A DNA stretch of 64,000 nt from Streptomyces sp. SN-593 (GTDB lineage: Bacteria > Actinomycetota > Actinomycetes > Streptomycetales > Streptomycetaceae): positions 992,001 to 1,056,000 of the forward strand of contig NZ_AP018365.1 of NCBI RefSeq assembly GCF_016756395.1, written 5' to 3'. The position numbers were made by a program, and so were the translations under genes. Position 1 is the first letter of the stretch. Each line of letters starts with the position of its first letter. Under the pieces are notes generated by a model. It had not been told where the DNA came from and searched no databases. It was given only the letters and a program-made list of their open reading frames with translations. Below are positions 49,383 to 56,458 of the stretch, one piece after another.

Positions 49383-50833
49383 CCACCCCCGCCGAACCGT
49401 TCTCCCCCGCACTGCGCCGGTCGGTGGGGGTGGTGATGATCGGCGCGTCCCTGTCCTTCCTGGACTCGACGGTCGTCAACGTCGCCCTGCACACCCTCTC
49501 GGTCGACCTGCACGCCGGGCTGGGGACGGTGCAGTGGGTGGTGACCGCCTACCTGCTCGCCCTCGCGGCGGTCATCCCGGCGACCGGCTGGGCGGGCCGC
49601 CGGTTCGGCGCCGCCCGGGTGTACGTCGCCGCGCTGGCGGTGTTCACCGTGGGGTCGGTGCTGTGCGCGTGCGCGCCGACCGCCGGGACGCTCATCGCCT
49701 GCCGGGCGCTGCAAGGCGTCGGCGGCGGGGCGATCATGCCGGTCGGCACGATGATCTGGACCGCGCAGTCCTCCAAGGCGCAGATGGGGAAGGTGATGAG
49801 CCTGATCGCCATCCCGATCATCCTCGCTCCGACGCTCGGCCCCGCCGTCGGGGGTCTGCTCATCCAGGGCATCGACTGGCGGGCGGTCTTCTGGCTGAAC
49901 GTCCCCTTCGGGGTCGCCGGTGTCGTGCTCGCCGTCCGGCTCCTTCCCCGGGAGGAGCCGCAGGTGCAGGGGGGCGGCGCGGGACGGCTCGACGTGACCG
50001 GCCTGGTCCTGGCCTCCGCCGGGATCGTGGGCGTCACCTACGGCCTGGCGGAACTCGGCGCCGCGGCCGGCCCGGACACCGCCGCCGCCGTCGCCCTGCC
50101 GGTCGGGCTGGCCGCCCTGGCCGGATTCGCCGCACACGCCCTGCGGGCGCAGCGGCCGCTGCTCGACCTGCGGCTGTACGGCGGCCGCGCGTTCACCGCC
50201 GCGTCGGTCGCCACGTTCGCCCTCGGCGCCGCGAACTTCGGCGGGATGATCCTGATGCCCCTGTACCTCCAGACCGTCCGCGGCGACGGTGTGGTCCTGG
50301 CCGGGCTCCTGCTCGCGCCGACCGGACTCGGCGCGCTGCTCTCGGCACCGTTCACCGACCGCTACGGCGCCGGGATCACCGCCTTCACCGGCGCCGCCGT
50401 CCTGGCGGTCTCGACCCTCCCGTTCGTCTTCCTGACCGCCACCACCCCCTACGCCCTGATCTGCCTGGTCATGGTGGTCAGGGGCGTCGGGTTCGGCCTG
50501 TCGGTCATCCCGGCGATGACCGCCGCCTACCGTGCCCTGCCGCCGGACAAGATCCCCGACGCCACCCCGCAGCTCAACGTCCTCCAACGCGTCGGCGGCG
50601 CGATCGGCACCGCGGTGCTCACCGTCATCCTCAACGGCCGGCTCCACGGCCACCCCACACCCGCCGGGCGGGCGGACGGCTTCGGGACCACGTTCGTCTG
50701 GGTGCTCGCGATCACGGTCGCGGCCGCCGTGCCGACCCTCGTGCTCGCCCGCACCGAACGCCGAGCCCGCCGACGCGCGGACGCGCCCCGGCCCGAACCC
50801 GGACCCGAGGAGGTCGCCGAGGCCACCCGCTGA
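49379..50833 (+). CDS. DHA2-family MFS drug exporter (EmrB/QacA type)
   Basis: A 484-aa integral membrane protein with about 14 predicted helices. MIGASLSFLDSTVVNVALHTL is the DHA2 motif D1 (LDxTVVNVAL), GWAGRRFGAARVYVAALAVF motif A and LIACRALQGVGGGAIMPVG motif B. LAPTLGPAVGGLLIQGIDWRAVFWLNVP is motif C. These proton-driven exporters move hydrophobic drugs and dyes. The disordered charged C-terminus is cytoplasmic. It is divergent from an AraC-family regulator, which probably controls it. The start is preferred by the fold; an upstream in-frame extension is low-complexity. Confidence 0.92.
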   Translation: MTTPAEPFSPALRRSVGVVMIGASLSFLDSTVVNVALHTLSVDLHAGLGTVQWVVTAYLLALAAVIPATGWAGRRFGAARVYVAALAVFTVGSVLCACAPTAGTLIACRALQGVGGGAIMPVGTMIWTAQSSKAQMGKVMSLIAIPIILAPTLGPAVGGLLIQGIDWRAVFWLNVPFGVAGVVLAVRLLPREEPQVQGGGAGRLDVTGLVLASAGIVGVTYGLAELGAAAGPDTAAAVALPVGLAALAGFAAHALRAQRPLLDLRLYGGRAFTAASVATFALGAANFGGMILMPLYLQTVRGDGVVLAGLLLAPTGLGALLSAPFTDRYGAGITAFTGAAVLAVSTLPFVFLTATTPYALICLVMVVRGVGFGLSVIPAMTAAYRALPPDKIPDATPQLNVLQRVGGAIGTAVLTVILNGRLHGHPTPAGRADGFGTTFVWVLAITVAAAVPTLVLARTERRARRRADAPRPEPGPEEVAEATR

Positions 50834-50838
50834 CCCCC

Positions 50839-52593
50839 TCAGCCGCCGCCCCCGGCGCCGCCGCCGGCGTCGTCCCCCGCGCCGTCGGGTGCGGGTGCCG
50901 GGGCGGGTGCGCCTTCCCCTTCCGCGTGGACGGCGTCGACGGGCAGCATGACCAGGGCCTCGGTGCCGCCGTGGCCGTTGCCGCGGAGTTGGACGCGTAC
51001 GCCGTGGCGCAGCGACAGCCGGCCGACCACGAACAGGCCCATCCGGTGGGAGACCGCGGCATCCACGGTCGGCGGGGCGGCCAGCCGCTCGTTGATGTCG
51101 GCCAGGTCCTCCGCGGACAGGCCGATCCCGGCGTCGTCGATCCCGATCAGCACCCGGCCGTCGGGAAGGGCGTGGCCGGTGACGCGCACCTTGGTCTGCG
51201 GCGAGGAGAACGACGTGGCGTTCTCCAGCAGCTCGGCGAGCAGGTGGACGAGGTCGGTGACGACGCGGCCGGCGACCTCGACCGCCGGCACCGAGGTCAG
51301 CTCGATCCGCTCGTACTGCTCCACCTCGGACGCGGCGGCGCGCAGCACGTCGACCAGCGGGACCGGGCTGGTCCACCGGCGGCCGGGCTCCTCACCGGCG
51401 AGCACCAGCAGGTTCTCCCCGTTGCGCATCATGCGGGTCGCCAGGTGGTCGAGCTTGAACAGCGACGCGAGGTGGGCGGCGTCGGCCTCCTGCTCCTCCA
51501 GTTCGGAGATGAGGGAGATCTGCCGCTGGAGGAGGCCCTGGCTGCGGCGCGAGAGGTTGGTGAACATCGCGTTCACGTTGCCCCGCAGCAGCGCCTGCTC
51601 TCCCGCCAGCCGCACGGCGTCATGGAGCACCAGGTCCATGGCGGCGGCGACGCGGGCGATGTCGTCGTCGCTGTACGTGCTCGCCGGAAGGGGCAGCAGC
51701 GAGGAGAGGTCGGCGTCGAGGACGTCCCCGGCGGAGAACCGGCCGACCACGCGGGGCAGTTCACGCGCGGCGTGCTCGGCCCGCGCGCGCAGCGTCTCCA
51801 GGTCCGTCCGCTGCCGCCTGCGCGTCCCCGCGCGCCGTCGCCGCCACCGCCCGGCCTTCGGCGGGCGCGGCTCCTGCGACCGGCCGGGATCGGGACCGTC
51901 CGGACTGCCCCAGCGGCTCTCCAGGTGCTCGTCCAGCACCCGTTCGGCGCCGTGCAGCTCGGTCGCGAGCTGCTCGCGCGCCTGGGCGATGGCGTACTGC
52001 TCCCGCATGGCCGAGACCAGTTCCGCCGAGTGCTGCTCCATCAGCGCGGTGAGCATGTCCCGTTCGGCCAGGGCGCGGGCGCGTTCGCGCCGGAGGGTGT
52101 CGACGTCGTCGGCCGGTCCGGTCCGCGCTTCGAGCTGCCGCAGGCTGTTCTCCACCAGTTCCCGCCGCCGCTGCTCGGCGTGGAGTTCGGCCTGGAGTTC
52201 CCACACGGTCTCCTCGGCCAGCTCGGCCCGCTGCACCGCCCGGGCCAGGGCGTCGCGCAGCATGTAGACCTCGTGCCGTTGCGGCTCGTGGACCAGGCAG
52301 GCCGCGAGGTACAGCTCCCGTACCGACTCCCGCACGTCCTTGTGCATGCGGGTCTGCGTGCGGCTGAAGACCGCGTCGTCGAGCTTGCCGAGGAAGGCGA
52401 TCTCCGGCAGGCGGCGCCCGTTGAGGTAGCGCGACAGCGTCGTGGCGTCGATCCCCACCAGGCGTTCCAGCTCGCCGAGCGTCATGCCGAGGCTGGTGTA
52501 GAACTCCCGCAGCCGGTTGGCCCACGCGGTCATCTCCGGGCCCAGGTCGTTCCTCAGCGGACTGAGCGGACGGCCTCGACGTGGTTCCTGCAT
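50839..52593 (-). CDS. XRE helix-turn-helix fused to a sensor-histidine-kinase-like ATPase
   Basis: A 584-aa soluble protein. Residues about 20-75 hold an HTH (FYTSLGMTLGELERLVGIDATTLSRYLNG), about 120-240 a coiled coil (AEETVWELQAELHAEQRRRELV), and about 355-550 a kinase of the nitrate/nitrite-sensor-like type found in streptomycete conservons. These include QGLLQRQISLISELEEQEAD, the H-box FKLDHLATRMMRNGENLLVLAG, N-box LLAELLENATSF, G1 IGIDDAGIGL and G2 GLFVVGRLSLRHG. The C-terminus is Pro/Ala-rich. There are no membrane helices, unlike usual conservon kinases. The ATG is not certain; a Met 20 residues in is possible. It is divergent from a small peptide gene. Confidence 0.87.
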   Translation of the reverse strand: MQEPRRGRPLSPLRNDLGPEMTAWANRLREFYTSLGMTLGELERLVGIDATTLSRYLNGRRLPEIAFLGKLDDAVFSRTQTRMHKDVRESVRELYLAACLVHEPQRHEVYMLRDALARAVQRAELAEETVWELQAELHAEQRRRELVENSLRQLEARTGPADDVDTLRRERARALAERDMLTALMEQHSAELVSAMREQYAIAQAREQLATELHGAERVLDEHLESRWGSPDGPDPGRSQEPRPPKAGRWRRRRAGTRRRQRTDLETLRARAEHAARELPRVVGRFSAGDVLDADLSSLLPLPASTYSDDDIARVAAAMDLVLHDAVRLAGEQALLRGNVNAMFTNLSRRSQGLLQRQISLISELEEQEADAAHLASLFKLDHLATRMMRNGENLLVLAGEEPGRRWTSPVPLVDVLRAAASEVEQYERIELTSVPAVEVAGRVVTDLVHLLAELLENATSFSSPQTKVRVTGHALPDGRVLIGIDDAGIGLSAEDLADINERLAAPPTVDAAVSHRMGLFVVGRLSLRHGVRVQLRGNGHGGTEALVMLPVDAVHAEGEGAPAPAPAPDGAGDDAGGGAGGGG

Positions 52594-52739
52594 CCCCCGC
52601 AACAACTCCCCTCTGCCGTCATCCTGCCAGGAATTGTTGCCGCCCCGCGGCACGAACGCTGTCTCCGCTGGTGCAAGAAATCCGGCCTTGCGAGGTTCAG
52701 GTGCGGAAGGACGCGCACGAGAACCATGGAGGACGAGGG

Positions 52740-52877
52740 ATGAACACCGCAGGTCAGTACCTCGAGTTGGGAGGAGCGGTCCTGCAACTCGCAACGGCCC
52801 TGATCGGGGCGTTCGGCCCCCGGCCGGCACGCCGCAGGCGCCGGAACAGGAAGCCGGCCGGCACCAGGAGGTCCTGA
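52740..52877 (+). CDS. 45-aa peptide with hydrophobic helix and basic tail
   Basis: MNTAGQYLELGGAVLQLATA leads into LIGAFGP, then RPARRRRRNRK. One amphipathic/hydrophobic helix is followed by a strongly basic end, compatible with membrane association or nucleic-acid binding. GGAGG and a second purine run (GAGGG) precede the ATG, and a perfect terminator hairpin starts 10 nt after the stop, so it looks like a complete small transcription unit. It is read divergently from the XRE-kinase gene. I know no family. Confidence 0.65.
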   Translation: MNTAGQYLELGGAVLQLATALIGAFGPRPARRRRRNRKPAGTRRS

Positions 52878-52887
52878 GCACGCAAGG

Positions 52888-52914
52888 GGGGCCCGGCGCG
52901 ACGCGCCGGGCCCC
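52888..52914 (+). terminator. Terminator after the 45-aa peptide gene
   Basis: GGGGCCCGGCGCG (52888-52900), A, CGCGCCGGGCCCC (52902-52914): perfect 13-bp arms; the actual loop will be wider. It may also serve the convergent surface-protein gene. Confidence 0.75.
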
Positions 52915-53047
52915 GGGCAAAGCAGGTCAGGACACACCCTCGCAGGAGCAGCCGCCGGGCCACGGGCTCCCGTACCGGGCGCGGTCCGGGGAGCACTCCG
53001 GGAGCGGGCACCGGTATGTCCGCGACCGCGGCGGCCGGGCGGGGCGG

Positions 53048-54646
53048 TCAGGGTCGGGGGCGGGTTCTGCGGGTGCGGGTGAGGGCGAGGGCCGCGCCGC
53101 CGACGGCGAGGGCCGCGAGGGAGGCGAGGGCGAGGGGGATCGCGCCGTTGCTGCCGGTGTGGGCGAGCGAGCCGGTGGCGGACGGGGCGCCGCCGCCCGT
53201 GGTGCCGGTGGTGCCGGAGTCCCCGGAGCTTCCGGACGCGGTGCCGGTCTGGGTGGAGCCCTGGTTGCCGCCGCCCGCACCGCCGGTGGAGCCGGTGCCG
53301 GTGGAGGCACCGCCGGGCACCTTCACGGTGAAGGCGGCCTTGTTGTCGGCGAGGTGGTCGTCGTAGGGAAGGGCCCCCTGGTCGGCGAGTTGGGCGACCA
53401 GGGTGCCGCTGGTGGTGGCCGGGGCGTCGGCGCCCACCTTCACCTTGAAGGTCAGCTTCTGCGTGTGGCCGCTGTCGAAGACGCCGTCGAGGTCGCACTG
53501 GTACCGCGGCGCGCCGAGCGCGGGATCGCGGGTGCCGTTGTCCCACGGGACGCACCCGGCGGGCACCTGCGTGGCGGTGGTGCCCTTGGGGATGTCGACC
53601 ATGACCGTGAGTTCGTCGTCGAACGTGTAGCGGTCGACGGTGGCCGGCCCCCGGTTGGCGGCCGTGGCGGTGAGCGTGGCCGTGTCGCCGGGGCGGGCCG
53701 TCGCGGTGTCACCGGTGAGGGCGATGTCGGCGGTGTTGGCCGCGTCGATGTTCTGCTGTGCTTGCCGACCGGAGCCGCCCGACGGTGCGCTGCCGTCCGG
53801 CACGAGCGTCAGGTCGCCGGCGCCGGCGCTCCTCGGCGCGGCCGGCACCGCGGTGGACGTGGCCGTCGGGGCGTAGGAGAAGATCTCGTGCAGCGCGGAC
53901 TTCTTCACCCCGATCGTCAGCGGGGTGGACAGCCGGTACTTCCTGCCGGGCTCGACCGGCCTGGAGAAGTGGCAGGTCGCGACCGTCGCCTCCCAGCCCT
54001 CGGCGGTGCTGTCGGTGTAGTCGCAGTTCGGGAAGCGCGTCGCGAAGGACAGGCCCGGGGAGAGCGCGAGCCGGTAGTCCGTGGTCGCGGCGGTCAGCGA
54101 GCCGACGTTGGCGACGGTGAGCGGCTCGGTCAGGGTGCTGCCGGGCGCGGCGTCGTCGATCCGCTGGAGGGTGTCGACGACCAGGTCGACCCTGCCGACG
54201 GTGACCTTGACGGTGAAGGGGGCGAACGTCACTCCGGCGGCGGTCGCGGTGATGACGGCCGTGCCTCCGGCGCCGAGCGCGGCGCCCGGCAGGGCCCGGA
54301 TGTCGACGATGCCGCCGGTGCCGCTCGGGCCGACGTCACCCCTGTCGAAGGTGCACAGGCCGCCCGCGCAGTAGTCGTCCGAGCTGGTGGCGAAGGAGCT
54401 GATGCCGGTGATGTCGACGGTGACGTGCACGTCGTGGAGGGTCGCGCCCTGCGAGTCCAGCCCCCAACTGACCTGGCCGTCACCGTCGTCGGGCACGGCG
54501 AGCCCGACGGGCGTCCCGGCGAACAGGTACGGCGCGGACCCCTCGTCGGCGTGGGCCGGGCCGGTGGCCAGCGCCCCGCCGACCAGGGTGACCGCGGCCG
54601 CGGCCAGGGTGGCCGCCCATCGTCGCCATCTGTGCGTGGACATCAT
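53048..54646 (-). CDS. Secreted cell-wall protein with LAHTG sortase signal
   Basis: A 532-aa surface protein. The signal peptide RWAATLAAAAVTLVGGALATGPAHA ends near residue 33. The body has beta-rich repeat-like domains (TLTEPLTVANVGSLTAAT; TATLTATAANRGPATVDRYTF), the second of DUF11 character. A Gly/Ser/Thr linker leads to LAHTG near residue 494, a hydrophobic helix (IPLALASLAALAVGGAALAL) and TRTRRTRPRP. LAXTG is the streptomycete sortase-E signal, so it should be linked to peptidoglycan. GGGGGAG is 5 nt before the first of two ATGs. It sits just outside the RiPP operon, beyond a terminator. Confidence 0.9.
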   Translation of the reverse strand: MMSTHRWRRWAATLAAAAVTLVGGALATGPAHADEGSAPYLFAGTPVGLAVPDDGDGQVSWGLDSQGATLHDVHVTVDITGISSFATSSDDYCAGGLCTFDRGDVGPSGTGGIVDIRALPGAALGAGGTAVITATAAGVTFAPFTVKVTVGRVDLVVDTLQRIDDAAPGSTLTEPLTVANVGSLTAATTDYRLALSPGLSFATRFPNCDYTDSTAEGWEATVATCHFSRPVEPGRKYRLSTPLTIGVKKSALHEIFSYAPTATSTAVPAAPRSAGAGDLTLVPDGSAPSGGSGRQAQQNIDAANTADIALTGDTATARPGDTATLTATAANRGPATVDRYTFDDELTVMVDIPKGTTATQVPAGCVPWDNGTRDPALGAPRYQCDLDGVFDSGHTQKLTFKVKVGADAPATTSGTLVAQLADQGALPYDDHLADNKAAFTVKVPGGASTGTGSTGGAGGGNQGSTQTGTASGSSGDSGTTGTTGGGAPSATGSLAHTGSNGAIPLALASLAALAVGGAALALTRTRRTRPRP

Positions 54647-54728
54647 GCGGTCTCCCCCAGGAACTCACGGAGTACGGCTTCGGGACACCCCTTTCGACCT
54701 CCGGGCGCCCCGGATGGTTGCCCCGGCG

Positions 54729-54758
54729 GTGGCACAGGGCGTCGGCGCCCTGTGCCAC
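54729..54758 (-). terminator. Terminator of the RiPP operon
   Basis: GTGGCACAGGGCG (54729-54741), TCGG, CGCCCTGTGCCAC (54746-54758): perfect 13-bp arms, about 22 nt after the sagB stop. It separates the operon from the surface-protein gene. Confidence 0.8.
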
Positions 54759-54780
54759 GCGCCGCGCCGGGGCGCGCCGT

Positions 54781-56361
54781 TCACGCGAGGTCCAGGGGAT
54801 GGTCCCCGATCACCTCGCGGCGGACCTGGCACCACTCGGGCGCCTGGCCGGCCGTCCACCGCGGGTCGCCGCGCTGGGTCCGGTCCCGCTCCGTGGCCAG
54901 CGACCGCCCGGTCGGAAGGCTGCCGAGGGCGAAGTCCCCGACCGATCCCTCCACCAGCGGGTCGTTCCCCGTCGCCCGTGCCACCAGTCCGGCGTCACCG
55001 CCGCCGAGCCCGCACGGGGCGAGGCCCAGCACCGTCGCCACCAGGTAGAACGTGTGGTAGAGCACACCGACGTTGCGCAGCGTGGTCGCGTAGGCGATCC
55101 GCTCGTACTTCCAGGCCAGCCGGGAGAAGCGCGAGGTGACGGTGAGCACGGCGTCGGGTGCGTCGTCGCCCTTGGACTGCACGGCGGTGGCCACGAGCGC
55201 GTCGATCACCGGCTTCTCGTCGCACACCTCGACCAACTGGTGCCGCCAGGCGTCGTAGTGGTAGACGCGGCGGTCCAGGCCCTCCACCCGGTGGGCGGTG
55301 ACGTAGACCTCCAGGTCGTGGGCGCCGCCACCGCTCGGGTAGGGGCGGTCGGCCGCTTCGTAGGGCATGCCGCGCTCGGGGTAGGGGCCGTAGCGGGCGC
55401 GGGTGCGGCTGCTGCGGAAGAGGAACTCGCCGAGTTGTCCGACGGACATCGCCCGGGGACCGTAGCGCCGGATGGACTGGCGGGCTTCCAGCACCTCGCT
55501 GAAGGAGGGTTCGTCGGGCCGGGCGCGCAGGTGCGCGGGCCGCCGCAACTCCACCGTGCGGCCGGAGTGCCGGGCCCGGACGGCGGGTTGCGGCTCGGTC
55601 GTGCCCAGCAGCCGGAACGTGGCGCCGTACGGACGGTCGTCCCAGCCGAGCCGCGAACGGGTGTGCAGGTGGAGGTCGTTCGCGGACCACTGGCCCAGCG
55701 GGCCCAGGTCCTCCGCGAAGCGGCCGTCCGCGTCCGCGACGGCCAGCAGCCCGAAGGCCGCGAGCCACCGGACCGCCTCACGGACGGCCTCCGGCGACAG
55801 GCCGCACCGGGGGTCGGGCGGCGCGTCCCAGACCGCCGGCGCGCTCAACGTCCCCAGGAGCGCCACCGCCCTGGGGTCGGGCACCAGGACGCGCAGCCCC
55901 CGCAGCGCCGTCTCGGCGACCGTCACCCCCTGGTCCGCGCGCAGCACGACGGCACGCGACAACCGGACGACCGCCCCCGGCGCCACGTCGGCAGGGGCGT
56001 CCGGCACCGGCTCGGTCATCGGCACCGCACGTGCCAACTCCCCGTCATCGGTGAGCAGATGGCGCACCGCGTGCGGGGACAGCGAGGCGAGCAGGCGCCG
56101 GAAGCGGGCGATCCGGGCCACGGCCGTACCCGGGTCGGGGTCGTCGAGCAGCACGTCCTCGGCCCGCTCCGGCACGGCCGTGCCGGCGAGCGCCCCGCGC
56201 AGCGCCGCCTCCACCTCGGCGTCGGTCTCCCCCAGGTCGGCCGCGCCTCCGGGCCCGCGCAGCGCCAACCTCCGATCGACGCGGACGAGTTCCCAGTGGG
56301 CGGGAAGGGAGAGGCCGACGGCGAGTGCGCCGGCCGCGGTGGGGACCGAGGAGATGGTCAA
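54781..56361 (-). CDS. sagB: SagB-type FMN-dependent azoline dehydrogenase
   Basis: A 526-aa protein. The N-terminal 280 residues are the helical/winged extension seen in SagB-like proteins of thiazole/oxazole-modified peptide clusters. From about 290 the nitroreductase fold begins (ARQSIRRYGPRAMSVGQLGEFLFRSSR) with PSGGGAHDLEVYV, then NVGVLYHTFYLVATVLGLAPCGLGGGD. These bind FMN and oxidise azolines to azoles. The TTG start is inferred from GGGAG 6 nt upstream. Last gene of the RiPP operon, 97 nt after the YcaO gene, with a hairpin in between. Confidence 0.9.
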   Translation of the reverse strand: MTISSVPTAAGALAVGLSLPAHWELVRVDRRLALRGPGGAADLGETDAEVEAALRGALAGTAVPERAEDVLLDDPDPGTAVARIARFRRLLASLSPHAVRHLLTDDGELARAVPMTEPVPDAPADVAPGAVVRLSRAVVLRADQGVTVAETALRGLRVLVPDPRAVALLGTLSAPAVWDAPPDPRCGLSPEAVREAVRWLAAFGLLAVADADGRFAEDLGPLGQWSANDLHLHTRSRLGWDDRPYGATFRLLGTTEPQPAVRARHSGRTVELRRPAHLRARPDEPSFSEVLEARQSIRRYGPRAMSVGQLGEFLFRSSRTRARYGPYPERGMPYEAADRPYPSGGGAHDLEVYVTAHRVEGLDRRVYHYDAWRHQLVEVCDEKPVIDALVATAVQSKGDDAPDAVLTVTSRFSRLAWKYERIAYATTLRNVGVLYHTFYLVATVLGLAPCGLGGGDAGLVARATGNDPLVEGSVGDFALGSLPTGRSLATERDRTQRGDPRWTAGQAPEWCQVRREVIGDHPLDLA

Positions 56362-56382
56362 CGGGGGCTCCCGACGGGTCGG

Positions 56383-56404
56383 GCGCTTCCCGGACGGGAA
56401 GCGC
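56383..56404 (-). repeat. Hairpin between ycaO and sagB
   Basis: GCGCTTCCCG (56383-56392), GA, CGGGAAGCGC (56395-56404). A perfect 10-bp stem in the only real gap of the operon; possible attenuator, processing site or weak terminator. Confidence 0.65.
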
Positions 56405-56458
56405 GGGGGGATCGGCGGGGCCCGGACGGGCCCGGGCGCCGTCCTGATGCCGGGCCGG

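Noticed and set aside
52740..52877. The 45-aa peptide as the RiPP precursor
   Set aside because: It has almost no Cys, Ser or Thr in a core-like region, no cleavage motif, lies outside the operon beyond a terminator and on the opposite strand.
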